Below are positions 10,459 through 18,484 of a stretch of 64,000 nt of DNA, in pieces. The first letter of the stretch is position 1; each line of letters begins with the position of its first letter. This DNA is from an uncultured Chlorobiaceae bacterium. GTDB lineage: Bacteria; Bacteroidota; Chlorobiia; Chlorobiales; Chlorobiaceae. The notes beneath the pieces are model-generated. The model was not told where the DNA came from and did not search any database. It saw nothing but the letters and a program-made list of their open reading frames with translations. Where the stretch lies: positions 186,001 to 250,000 of the forward strand of contig CAITSZ010000011.1 in NCBI GenBank assembly GCA_903895195.1, written 5' to 3'. A program made the translations under genes and the position numbers.

Positions 10459-11484
10459 ATGCAGCAAAAAAAGAAAATAGCTGTTATTTTTGCAGCTCAT
10501 GGCGAGGCTGAAACCACCCGTTTCATTGAAAACTACCGGGTAACCCTCCAGACACTCGCTCATGCCTCTCAGGTGATGCCGATTCCAGGCGCATTGCAGC
10601 ATACTATATCCTTTACCTCATCAATTAAAAAGCTCATTCGTTCCCGAACCAATGCTGAGTGTTCCCCGCATAACAGTATAACGCGTGATCAGGTTGGAGC
10701 TGTGCAGCAGCTTCTGGACGATTCACCCTATGCAACCCGATTCGACTTCGAGGTATATGCTGCTTTTTCAGCCTCCCCGCCCTATGTTGAGCACGTTATT
10801 GAACAGACGCGAGATTACGATGGACAGGTGATCGTCTCCATGTCGCCTATTGACAACAGCCTCTCCTGCGGTCTGCTCTGCTCCTATCTTGCAGCATCCA
10901 GAAGCCCCGGGGAACTTGGAAAAGTTAAAGTTCTCAGCAGGTTTTGGTGTGATGAGAGACTTTATTCAATGTACTGTGATTATTTATTTGAGCACAGTTC
11001 TGATCAATGCAGAACAAGGGCGGCTGTAAAGGATGAAGAGCGAGTTCTTCTGCTTCTTTTTCATGGGACACTGGTTAAGGATTCCAAAGGCAATCCTCCT
11101 CTTTTCCGTACCGGCCATGATGAAACCATGAGGTTTGCCCGGCGCCTGCAGGAAGTTCTGCTTGGTGATACAAGAAATCCTTACGGCAGGATCATGACGG
11201 TCTACCTCAATCACAATGTCGGCGGAGAGTGGACCAGACCTTCATTTGAGGAGGTCTCCCGGATGCTTAAAGAAGAGGGTTCTAAGGTTGTTGATCTGTT
11301 TGGCAGCGGATATTTTGCCGATGGCAATGAAACCATTCACAGGGCGGGAGAGCTTCGTCGCACTTCATTGGTCATGGAGGCGACCTCTATTCCTTGTCTA
11401 AACAATACCCCGGCTTTTACCGGCTATCTTGCATCAAGAGTTATTGATGCAGCAAGGCAGATCATGAGAGGGGAGATGAAATGA
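10459..11484 (+). CDS. Ferrochelatase-like protein
   Basis: 341 residues with the two-lobed chelatase fold seen in motifs: AVIFAAHGEAETTRFIENYR at the N-terminus, AECSPHNSITRDQV (compare SPxNxxT in HemH), and the metal-site region LLLLFHGTLVKDSKGNPP with the conserved histidine. The closing section VVDLFGSGYFADGNETIHRA corresponds to the glutamate-containing acidic patch of ferrochelatases. It is divergent and may insert iron into a porphyrin for haem synthesis, or be a chelatase paralogue with another substrate. No other haem gene is adjacent; the adaptor gene lies 17 bases upstream. Confidence 0.65.
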   Translation: MQQKKKIAVIFAAHGEAETTRFIENYRVTLQTLAHASQVMPIPGALQHTISFTSSIKKLIRSRTNAECSPHNSITRDQVGAVQQLLDDSPYATRFDFEVYAAFSASPPYVEHVIEQTRDYDGQVIVSMSPIDNSLSCGLLCSYLAASRSPGELGKVKVLSRFWCDERLYSMYCDYLFEHSSDQCRTRAAVKDEERVLLLLFHGTLVKDSKGNPPLFRTGHDETMRFARRLQEVLLGDTRNPYGRIMTVYLNHNVGGEWTRPSFEEVSRMLKEEGSKVVDLFGSGYFADGNETIHRAGELRRTSLVMEATSIPCLNNTPAFTGYLASRVIDAARQIMRGEMK

Positions 11485-11585
11485 AACTCTTGATATGACT
11501 ATTGAATGGTTAATGCTCCTCTGATGTTTATTTTTCTGGATAAAATCATGATGATGCAAAGCTAAAAATAAGGGGAACTGAACGA

Positions 11586-12428
11586 ATGGGCCGTGCGGCT
11601 GTTTTTATTGACGGGGCAAACCTGTTTTTTACCCAGCGTCACCTTGGGTGGCAGATTGATTTTTCTCGTCTGATGGCATTTTTTATCTCGGGGTATGCCT
11701 CAGTTCAGGCGAATTATTATGTGCCTGCTTCCGAGCCTGTTTCTGAAGAAAATGCCGCGTTTACGAGAGTCCTGACTGCACATGGCTATCGGATCACCTC
11801 GAAATCAGTCAAGAAAATTGTCAATAAGGAGACCGGAGTGATTGTCATGAAAGGCAATCTTGATGTTGAACTTGTTGTTGATGCTTTGATTGATGTTGAC
11901 CACTACGATACGTTTGTACTTTTCAGTGGCGACAGTGATTTTATTCCTTTGCTTAGAGCTTTAAAAGCTAAGGGTAAAGAGGTTATCGTTTATTCTACCC
12001 AGGGGTTGAGCGCTCGAGAGCTGCTTGCCGAACCGGGTATCGATTATTGTGATATTTCAGTTTTGAAAGAACGTATTGAGCAGGTAAGGCCGGGAGATTC
12101 AGCTCGCATTGAACCGACATTCGCAGCGGGCGAGCAGGAGTTTTCGATTCGTCTTCCTGATATTGGAGAACTGTTTACCGGTACAGTGCTTAAGGTGCAG
12201 CCGTACGGTGTTTTTTTAAGTAACCCCTTTCATGTTAAGTGTCTTCTTCCTCTCAGCTTTTTCGGCATCAGTAAATATATCAAGGATTTAACCGCGATTG
12301 TTCGAATGAGTGATGTTTTTGAAGTGTCTGTCTTCCACGTCAATACCACTCGTGAAGTTCCGGAAATTACTGTTAAACTTGTTGATAAAAAGAAAGTTGA
12401 AGAGCTCTCATCGAGGATAGACGGATAA
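11586..12428 (+). CDS. NYN/PIN-like nuclease domain fused to an S1-like RNA-binding domain
   Basis: 280 residues. The N-terminal half is a LabA/DUF88 NYN domain: IDGANLFF with D9, then D93 and D99 (GNLDVELVVDAL), then D116 and D118 (FSGDSDFIPLLRAL) form the acidic site of PIN-like ribonucleases. The C-terminal part from about residue 187 (GELFTGTVLKVQPYGVFL, then FEVSVFHVN) has the shape of an S1/OB RNA-binding domain. The fusion suggests an RNA-processing or decay enzyme. An in-frame relic of another gene begins four bases after its stop. Start ATG 11586 is preceded by AGGGGAAC. Confidence 0.8.
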   Translation: MGRAAVFIDGANLFFTQRHLGWQIDFSRLMAFFISGYASVQANYYVPASEPVSEENAAFTRVLTAHGYRITSKSVKKIVNKETGVIVMKGNLDVELVVDALIDVDHYDTFVLFSGDSDFIPLLRALKAKGKEVIVYSTQGLSARELLAEPGIDYCDISVLKERIEQVRPGDSARIEPTFAAGEQEFSIRLPDIGELFTGTVLKVQPYGVFLSNPFHVKCLLPLSFFGISKYIKDLTAIVRMSDVFEVSVFHVNTTREVPEITVKLVDKKKVEELSSRIDG

Positions 12429-12432
12429 CTGA

Positions 12433-12582
12433 GGATACCCTGTTTTTGGCTTTCTTGATGACGTTGAGTTCCGTTTAAGCGCTACTGAAGGAGAGATTCA
12501 TGTCCGCTCGGCTTCAAGGCTTGGTATTTCCGATCTTGGTGTCAATCGCGGTCGGGTAGAACAATTGAGGGCCGTCTTTTAG
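12433..12582 (+). pseudogene. C-terminal remnant of a DUF1499 gene
   Basis: A 49-codon open stretch follows an in-frame stop at 12430-12432 and has no start codon. It encodes VFGFLDDVEFRLSATEGE, then IHVRSASRLGISDLGVNRGR and ends VEQLRAVF. This is the conserved C-terminal signature of DUF1499 proteins (hVRSASRxGxSDLGxNRxR). The N-terminal two thirds are missing, probably by a deletion fused to the end of the NYN gene. DUF1499 proteins are small secreted or periplasmic proteins of unknown role. Confidence 0.7.
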
Positions 12583-12656
12583 AAAGCCATTCTTCAGCAT
12601 TAAAGGCGAAAAAGAGCTCCAATTATCAGGATAGGAATAAAACAAGTCTTGCAGGG

Positions 12657-13073
12657 TTATTCAGTCGAAGAAGAGATACTCAGGCTAAGATGCTTTACTC
12701 CCACCTGTACCTTGAGGGTTGTTGCAAGATTTTCGACATCTTTAGAACTACCTTTTACGGCAATAATTTCAAGGCAGTGGTGATGATCAAGGTGAACGTG
12801 CTGGGTTGAGATTATTGTCTCCTGAAAGTCGTGCTGAATGTCGAGGAGCACATTAACCAGTTCGCGTTTGTGATGGTCATAGGTCATGACAATCGCTCCT
12901 GCGACGGTGCCTCCCTCAGTCCACTGTTTTCTGACCAGATCTTCACGGATGAGATCCCGTATGGCTTCTGACCGGCTTTTGTAGCGTTGCGCTTCAATGT
13001 GGTGGTCAAAAGCCTCTATCAGTGTCTTTTCAAGGGAGACCCCGAACCGGTAGACTTCACTCCTGTGTTTCAA
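12657..13073 (-). CDS. nikR: Nickel-responsive regulator NikR
   Basis: 138 residues. An N-terminal ribbon-helix-helix (about 1-50, VYRFGVSLEKTLIEAFDHHI) is followed by an ACT-like domain with the nickel ligands in HVHLDHHHCLEIIAVKG (His-X-His, His, Cys). NikR tetramers bind Ni(II) and repress or activate nickel uptake and Ni-enzyme genes. The gene starts inside the end of sudA, a 17-base overlap on the same strand, so it is the last cistron of a sudB-sudA-nikR operon. No nickel transporter or hydrogenase gene is in the window. Confidence 0.92.
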   Translation of the reverse strand: MKHRSEVYRFGVSLEKTLIEAFDHHIEAQRYKSRSEAIRDLIREDLVRKQWTEGGTVAGAIVMTYDHHKRELVNVLLDIQHDFQETIISTQHVHLDHHHCLEIIAVKGSSKDVENLATTLKVQVGVKHLSLSISSSTE

Positions 13074-14496
13074 TCCCCATCAGCTTGTCGTGGATAGCTT
13101 TTGCAGCTGTACGTCCTGCCCCCATGGCAAGGATAACTGTAGCTCCACCGGTTACAATATCGCCGCCGGCATAGACATCTTCTTTTGAGGTGGCCATTGT
13201 GTTGAGATCCACCACAATGGTGTCGCGCTTGCTGACCTCAATATCGGGAGTTGTCTGTTTGATGAGCGGATTTGAGCCGTTTCCGATAGAGATGACAGCC
13301 ATATCGATCGGAAGTATGAATTCAGAGTCTTTTATCGGTATCGGCCTGCGGCGTCCGGAATCGTCGGGCTCGCCAAGTTCCATCTTGAGGCATTTTGCCC
13401 CTGTAAGCCACTGCTGTTCATTTCCGACAAATTCCAACGGGTTCATAAGCATGAGAAATTCAATTCCCTCTTCCTTTGCGTGATGAACTTCCTCAAGACG
13501 CGCGGGCATTTCCGTTTCTGAACGGCGGTATACAATATAGGCATGTTCAGCACCCAGTCTTTTAGCTGTTCGAACGGCATCCATAGCCGTATTGCCGCCA
13601 CCGAACACTGCAACATTCTTTCCCTTGCAATTGAATACAGGGGTGTCATTGTTCGGGAATTGATAAGACTTCATCAGGTTTACCCTGGTTAAAAACTCAT
13701 TAGCTGAATACACCCCAATGAGGTTTTCGCCAGGGATACCAAGGAACCATGGCAGACCCGCCCCGACTCCGATAAATACCGCATCAAATCCCTCTTCTTT
13801 TAGAAGTTCATCGACGGTTACTGACCTTCCGGCGACTGCATTGGGAATAAACTTGACGCCCAGTTTTTTCAGACCTTCAATTTCCTGTTTAACAATTTCC
13901 TTGGGAAGCCGGAATTCTGGAATGCCGTAAACCAGAACACCTCCAAGTTCGTGGAGTGCTTCAAAAACAGTGACCGAATGGCCAAGTTGTATCAAATCGT
14001 TGGCACAGCTCAGTCCGGCTGGTCCGCTGCCGATAACCGCAATTTTTTTTCCGGTTGAAGCTTTTACTGTCGGCAACTCAACATTACCGGTTTCCCGTTC
14101 GTAATCTGCCGCAAACCTCTCCAGATTGCCGATGGCAACTGATGTATGTTTTTTGGTAAGAATGCAGAGCTTTTCGCACTGATCCTCCTGAGGACAGACT
14201 CTGCCGCAGATGGCTGGAAGCACATTGTCTTCCTTGATTTTTTTTGCAGCGCCAAGAAAATTCCCATCAGCAATAAGCTTGATAAACTGATCGATCTTGA
14301 TGTTAACCGGGCATCCCTTTATGCATGCGGGATCCTTGCATTGAATACATCGAAGAGCTTCTTTCTGTGCAAGTTCAGGTGTATAGCCGAGATTCACTTC
14401 CTTGAAATTTTTATTCCGTACATCCGGGCTTTGAGCAGGCATTTCCTGACGTGGAATGGCAAAGCGCTCTTTGGTCGTAATATGTTGTGGGCACAT
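13057..14496 (-). CDS. sudA: SudA/NfnB-type FAD subunit of ferredoxin-NADP oxidoreductase (GltD family)
   Basis: 479 residues from ATG 14496 (MCPQHITTKERF). The N-terminal cysteine cluster CIQCKDPACIKGCPVNI plus CGRVCPQEDQCEKLC should hold [4Fe-4S] centres. The FAD site is VIGSGPAGLSCANDL and the NADPH site VFGGGNTAMDAVRTAK; the end GGDIVTGGATVILAMGAGR is typical of GltD-like flavoproteins. With SudB downstream of a shared promoter it forms an NADPH:ferredoxin or polysulfide oxidoreductase (SudAB, NfnAB family). In an autotrophic green sulfur bacterium it would balance reduced ferredoxin and NADPH. Which of the named activities it has cannot be told from sequence. Confidence 0.88.
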   Translation of the reverse strand: MCPQHITTKERFAIPRQEMPAQSPDVRNKNFKEVNLGYTPELAQKEALRCIQCKDPACIKGCPVNIKIDQFIKLIADGNFLGAAKKIKEDNVLPAICGRVCPQEDQCEKLCILTKKHTSVAIGNLERFAADYERETGNVELPTVKASTGKKIAVIGSGPAGLSCANDLIQLGHSVTVFEALHELGGVLVYGIPEFRLPKEIVKQEIEGLKKLGVKFIPNAVAGRSVTVDELLKEEGFDAVFIGVGAGLPWFLGIPGENLIGVYSANEFLTRVNLMKSYQFPNNDTPVFNCKGKNVAVFGGGNTAMDAVRTAKRLGAEHAYIVYRRSETEMPARLEEVHHAKEEGIEFLMLMNPLEFVGNEQQWLTGAKCLKMELGEPDDSGRRRPIPIKDSEFILPIDMAVISIGNGSNPLIKQTTPDIEVSKRDTIVVDLNTMATSKEDVYAGGDIVTGGATVILAMGAGRTAAKAIHDKLMGIETQE

Positions 14497-14615
14497 AATT
14501 TTTTCTAAAAAAGATGGTGTGTTTATGCAAAAAAAATTCATTCCTGCACTGAAATCAAGGCAGGACGGTCATCATGACAGAATGAAAAAAGCCAACAGGA
14601 ATTTTAATTTCCCGC

Positions 14616-15452
14616 TTATTGCAGGTTGCATTTGTGTGCAAATGCCTCAGCGGATTGTTTTTCTTCCGACAGGTAGACTTTGTTCCTGTCAGTAAGATTT
14701 TTAAAATCGACCTGATGAGCATCAAATTCCGGCCCGTCAACACAGGCGAATTTAATCTCGTTGTTCACCGTAACCCTGCAGCCGCCACACATGCCGGTAC
14801 CATCGACCATAATAGGGTTGAGACTGACCATGGTTTTGATATTGTATGGACGGGTAACCTCTGCAATGGCTTTCATCATTGGAATCGGCCCGATGGCAAG
14901 TACAAAATCGATTCTTTTCCCTGAATCTATGAGTTCCTGAAGTTTCTGGGTTACAAAGCCGTGAAAGCCGTAGGATCCGTCATCAGTTGTAATGTATGCT
15001 TCATCACTGACCGCTTTCATCTCCCTTTCAAGGATCACAAGATCTTTTGAGCGGGCACCATTAATTGTAATGACATAATTTCCAGCCTCTTTAAGTGCGA
15101 CAGCTGTTGGATAGGCAATTGCACTCCCTACACCTCCCCCAATGCTTACTGCTGTACCGAACTTTTCAATGTGTGAAGGCGCTCCAAGCGGGCCGACAAT
15201 ATCACTGATGGTGTCGCCAGCCTCTTTAGTGTTTAACTCTTTGGTGGATTTGCCCATTCCCTGGACAATGATGGTAATCGTGCCTTTTTCAGGATCAGCA
15301 TCGGCAATGGTAAGCGGGACTCTTTCGCCCGTCTCGTCCACCCTGATCATGACAAACTGTCCCGCTTTTCTTTTTTTAGCAATACGAGGCGCCTCTATTT
15401 CAATTTTTTTGATATTTTCAGCTAAAAATATGGCAGAAACAATCTTATGCAT
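14616..15452 (-). CDS. sudB: SudB/NfnA-type ferredoxin-NADP reductase subunit
   Basis: 278 residues from ATG 15452 (MHKIVSAIFLAENIKK). An FAD-binding barrel (GQFVMIRV, RVPLTIAD) and an NAD-binding domain (GGGVGSAIAYPTAVALKEAG) are followed by the [2Fe-2S] cysteines in MCGGCRVTV and FACVDGPEFDAHQVDF. This is the small subunit of the SudAB/Nfn complex. sudA follows after 119 bases on the same strand. The gene is divergent from hisH, with about 170 bases between them for promoters. Confidence 0.9.
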   Translation of the reverse strand: MHKIVSAIFLAENIKKIEIEAPRIAKKRKAGQFVMIRVDETGERVPLTIADADPEKGTITIIVQGMGKSTKELNTKEAGDTISDIVGPLGAPSHIEKFGTAVSIGGGVGSAIAYPTAVALKEAGNYVITINGARSKDLVILEREMKAVSDEAYITTDDGSYGFHGFVTQKLQELIDSGKRIDFVLAIGPIPMMKAIAEVTRPYNIKTMVSLNPIMVDGTGMCGGCRVTVNNEIKFACVDGPEFDAHQVDFKNLTDRNKVYLSEEKQSAEAFAHKCNLQ

Positions 15453-15620
15453 TTGTTTTTCGATTTCTTGTGAAATTGGATACTTTCCGTTTTGCCCCGT
15501 AATGTGCAAAAGTTATCATTATAAGCATAATAGATAAAATATAAAAATGACCGGGAAGTTTGACGGTCTGCTTATGGGTGCATTTCCGAAGGATTTCCTG
15601 AACTATTCAAAGGGTTTTTT

Positions 15621-16226
15621 ATGGTTTTTATAGCCGATTATGGTGCTGGCAATCTTCGCTCAGTTCAGAAGGCATTTGACTACCTTGGGGTGAAGGCCAT
15701 AGTCAGCAGCGATCCGGCTAAACTTGCAGGCTACAGAAAGGTTGTCCTTCCCGGGGTTGGCGCATTCGGGCAGGCTATAGATACACTCAATGCATCAGGA
15801 TTTACTGAAGCAGTTGCAGAGCATGTCGATAAAGGCGGCCAGCTTCTCGGAATATGCCTGGGCATGCAGCTTTTGTTGACTGACAGTGAGGAAATGGGAG
15901 ACAATAAGGGGATGAACCTGATACCGGGTAATGTTCTTCGTTTCACGAGTGACACCGACAAGATCCCTCAGATAGGATGGAATTCGGTTGATCAGCAGAA
16001 AGAGAGTGTGCTTTTCCGGGGAATTCCGGATCACTCGTTTTTCTATTTTGTTCATTCATATTACTGTGATCCAGTATCTTCTGATTCGGTGGCTGCAACC
16101 ACCTGGTTTGCAGGAAAAAACTTTTGTTCGGCTATTGAAAAAAATGGTATTTTTGCAGTTCAGTTTCATCCGGAAAAAAGTTCTGATGCCGGGTTGCAGG
16201 TACTGAAAAACTTTTCCGAATGTTAA
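15621..16226 (+). CDS. hisH: Imidazole glycerol phosphate synthase, glutaminase subunit
   Basis: 201 residues. Class I glutamine amidotransferase with nucleophile C79 in GICLGMQLL and partner residues H183 and E185 in VQFHPEKSS. It supplies ammonia to HisF for closure of the imidazole ring. hisA starts 22 bases downstream; hisF is not in the window. An AAAGGG box precedes the ATG. Confidence 0.97.
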   Translation: MVFIADYGAGNLRSVQKAFDYLGVKAIVSSDPAKLAGYRKVVLPGVGAFGQAIDTLNASGFTEAVAEHVDKGGQLLGICLGMQLLLTDSEEMGDNKGMNLIPGNVLRFTSDTDKIPQIGWNSVDQQKESVLFRGIPDHSFFYFVHSYYCDPVSSDSVAATTWFAGKNFCSAIEKNGIFAVQFHPEKSSDAGLQVLKNFSEC

Positions 16227-16248
16227 AATCGATTTTTGTTATTCAGTT

Positions 16249-17019
16249 ATGTTGATTATTCCAGCGATAGATATTAAGGACGGGAAGTGTGTAAGGTTGA
16301 CCCGTGGTGATTTCAGCAAGAAAAAAATATATCTCGACAATCCCCTTGACATGGCAATTATCTGGCGAAAACAGAATGCCAAAATGTTGCATGTCGTTGA
16401 CCTTGATGCCGCACTTACCGGAGATATGGTCAATTTTGAGAAAATCAGGGAAATTGTAGTTAATCTCGATATTCCTGTTCAGGTCGGCGGCGGTATCCGC
16501 TCTCTTGATGCGGTCAAGAGATATCTTGATATTGGCGTTGGTCGGGTGGTCATTGGTTCGGCTGCGGTTACTAATCCGAAACTTGTTGAAGAGCTTCTGA
16601 AAATATATCGGCCTTCCAAGATTGTTGTTGGTATTGATGCTGAGGATGGTGTCCCGAAGATTAAAGGGTGGACTGAATGCAGCGGATTGAAAGATTACGA
16701 GCTTGGACTCCGGATGAAAGCCATGGGAATAGAACGGGTGATTTATACAGATATAACCCGTGACGGGATGATGCAGGGATTCGGTTATGAAAGCACAAAA
16801 AGATTTGCTGAAAAAACCGGGATGAAAATCACTGCCTCAGGCGGTGTTACCAATATCGGCGATTTGAGACGTCTCGATGAGCTTAAGTCTTGTGGTGTAG
16901 ATTCTGTCATTATTGGTAAAGCCCTCTACGAAAACAATTTTCCCTGTCAGCAGTTATGGTATAATTATGAAGAGGGCATTTGCCTTGACCATAATTTTTC
17001 GACTGCCAGGACAAAATAG
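16249..17019 (+). CDS. hisA: Phosphoribosylformimino-AICAR-P isomerase
   Basis: 256-residue TIM barrel. The catalytic aspartate D8 is in IIPAIDIKDGKCVRL, the second one in VVGIDAEDG; phosphate-binding loops VQVGGGIRS and ITASGGVTN are conserved. It isomerises ProFAR to PRFAR, the substrate of HisF/HisH, and forms an operon with hisH. The last 20 residues beyond KALYENNF are an unremarkable extension. Confidence 0.96.
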   Translation: MLIIPAIDIKDGKCVRLTRGDFSKKKIYLDNPLDMAIIWRKQNAKMLHVVDLDAALTGDMVNFEKIREIVVNLDIPVQVGGGIRSLDAVKRYLDIGVGRVVIGSAAVTNPKLVEELLKIYRPSKIVVGIDAEDGVPKIKGWTECSGLKDYELGLRMKAMGIERVIYTDITRDGMMQGFGYESTKRFAEKTGMKITASGGVTNIGDLRRLDELKSCGVDSVIIGKALYENNFPCQQLWYNYEEGICLDHNFSTARTK

Positions 17020-17079
17020 TAGCCCTTTTTTTAATCGGGCGAAGGCAGAATCCTCTTCTCTAACATCTAACAGAAGCAT

Positions 17080-17715
17080 GTGCAGAAGAAGGACTTACAG
17101 TTGCAGCAATATATAGAGGCGGTTATTTTTGCTTCTGAAGAAGCGGTTACCCTCCAGACGATCCGGCAGGTTACCGGTATTGATATGGATTCCGCTGAGT
17201 TTCAGTCAATTATTGAGAAACTCAATGCAGAGTACGCTGAAACCGGAAGGACGTTTCATATTCACCGGATTGCAGGTGGATACCGTTTTCTTTCCAGGCC
17301 TGAATTCAGTGACATCCTTAAAAAACTTCTTGCCCCTAACATCCGCAGAAGGCTTTCACAGTCTATCCTTGAAGTTCTTGCCGTTATTGCCTATAATCAG
17401 CCTGTTACCAAGGGGGAGATTCAGCAGATTCGAGGCGTGAGCCCTGATTATGCGATCGACAGGCTTCTGCTTCGCGGCTTTATTGAGGTTAGAGGCAGGG
17501 CGGATTCTCCCGGAAAGCCCCTCCAGTATGGAACAACAAAAGAATTTTTGGATCTTTTTCATTTATCGTCATTAAAAGACCTGCCGAAACTCCGGGAGAT
17601 AAAAGAAATTCTTCAGGAGCATGAGGAGCAGGAGTACCTGACACGACAGGATGATCAGGATATACCATCACTTGAAAACTATCAAGAGGAAACGATACAA
17701 GAGAATGAAAAATAG
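17080..17715 (+). CDS. scpB: Segregation and condensation protein B
   Basis: 211 residues with tandem winged-helix domains (IEAVIFASEEAVTLQTIRQ, then LEVLAVIAYNQPVTKGEIQQ and IRGVSPDYAIDRLL). ScpB bridges the kleisin ScpA and SMC in the bacterial condensin. GTG at 17080 is the likely start; an ATG two bases earlier is out of frame. The Glu-rich C-terminus overlaps the start of rluB by 11 bases. smc itself is at 28747-32283; scpA is not in the window. Confidence 0.93.
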   Translation: MQKKDLQLQQYIEAVIFASEEAVTLQTIRQVTGIDMDSAEFQSIIEKLNAEYAETGRTFHIHRIAGGYRFLSRPEFSDILKKLLAPNIRRRLSQSILEVLAVIAYNQPVTKGEIQQIRGVSPDYAIDRLLLRGFIEVRGRADSPGKPLQYGTTKEFLDLFHLSSLKDLPKLREIKEILQEHEEQEYLTRQDDQDIPSLENYQEETIQENEK

Positions 17716-18448
17716 CAGCAAAAGTGATGATGTCAGAATCAACAGGTTTCTGGCGTCATGCGGCATAGCTTCGCGAAGGGCAGCTGACCAGCTCGTGCTG
17801 GACGGGCGGGTTATGGTCAACGGTACAGTGATTACAACCCCGGGGATAATGATTAATCCCTCCAAGGATGAGGTTATTGTCGATGGCGAGCGGTTTGCCC
17901 AGCCGGAGGCAAGGAAGGTCTATATCCTGTTGAACAAACCCAGAAACGTTATCACCACGAATAGTGACGAAAAAAACCGGGAAATGGTGCTGGATTTTAT
18001 CGATGTCAAGGAGCGGGTTTTTCCCGTAGGCCGGCTTGATAGAAAAACTACCGGTGTTATTTTGCTGACAAATGACGGGACGCTGGCACATAAACTCATG
18101 CATCCTTCTTCTAATGTAAAAAAAGAGTATATTGCTGTGCTTAATGAAAAATTTACGCCAAATCTCCTGCAGCAGCTTACAGGGGGAATGCGTTTGAAAG
18201 ACACCGGGGAAAAGGTTAGTCCCTGCAGGGCAAAGATACTCGACGAAGGTATGCAGGTACTGCTGAGCATTCATGAAGGGAAGAATCATCAGGTCAGAAG
18301 AATGTTCGAAACCCTCGGTTTTGAGGTTAAAAGGCTTGAAAGAGTTGCTTATGCAGGTCTTCAGGCTGGAGAGCTCCGGCGGGGCGAATGGCGGTATCTG
18401 AGCCGGAATGAGGTTCAGGAACTCTATAAGTTGACGGAAAGCCTATAA
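17705..18448 (+). CDS. rluB: 23S rRNA pseudouridine synthase, RluB/RsuA family
   Basis: 247 residues from ATG 17705 (MKNSSKSDDVRIN). An N-terminal S4 domain (about 10-60, RINRFLASCGIASRRAADQL) precedes the catalytic domain with nucleophile D112 in PVGRLDRKTTG. The end GKNHQVRRMFETLG is typical of the RsuA/RluB/RluE/RluF subgroup. The scpB-rluB overlap is common in bacteria and makes RluB (helix 90 region of 23S rRNA) the best assignment, though the exact target is inferred. Confidence 0.88.
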   Translation: MKNSSKSDDVRINRFLASCGIASRRAADQLVLDGRVMVNGTVITTPGIMINPSKDEVIVDGERFAQPEARKVYILLNKPRNVITTNSDEKNREMVLDFIDVKERVFPVGRLDRKTTGVILLTNDGTLAHKLMHPSSNVKKEYIAVLNEKFTPNLLQQLTGGMRLKDTGEKVSPCRAKILDEGMQVLLSIHEGKNHQVRRMFETLGFEVKRLERVAYAGLQAGELRRGEWRYLSRNEVQELYKLTESL

Positions 18449-18484
18449 GCCATCCTCCGGTTTTGTTAACGCACAAAACCCTGA

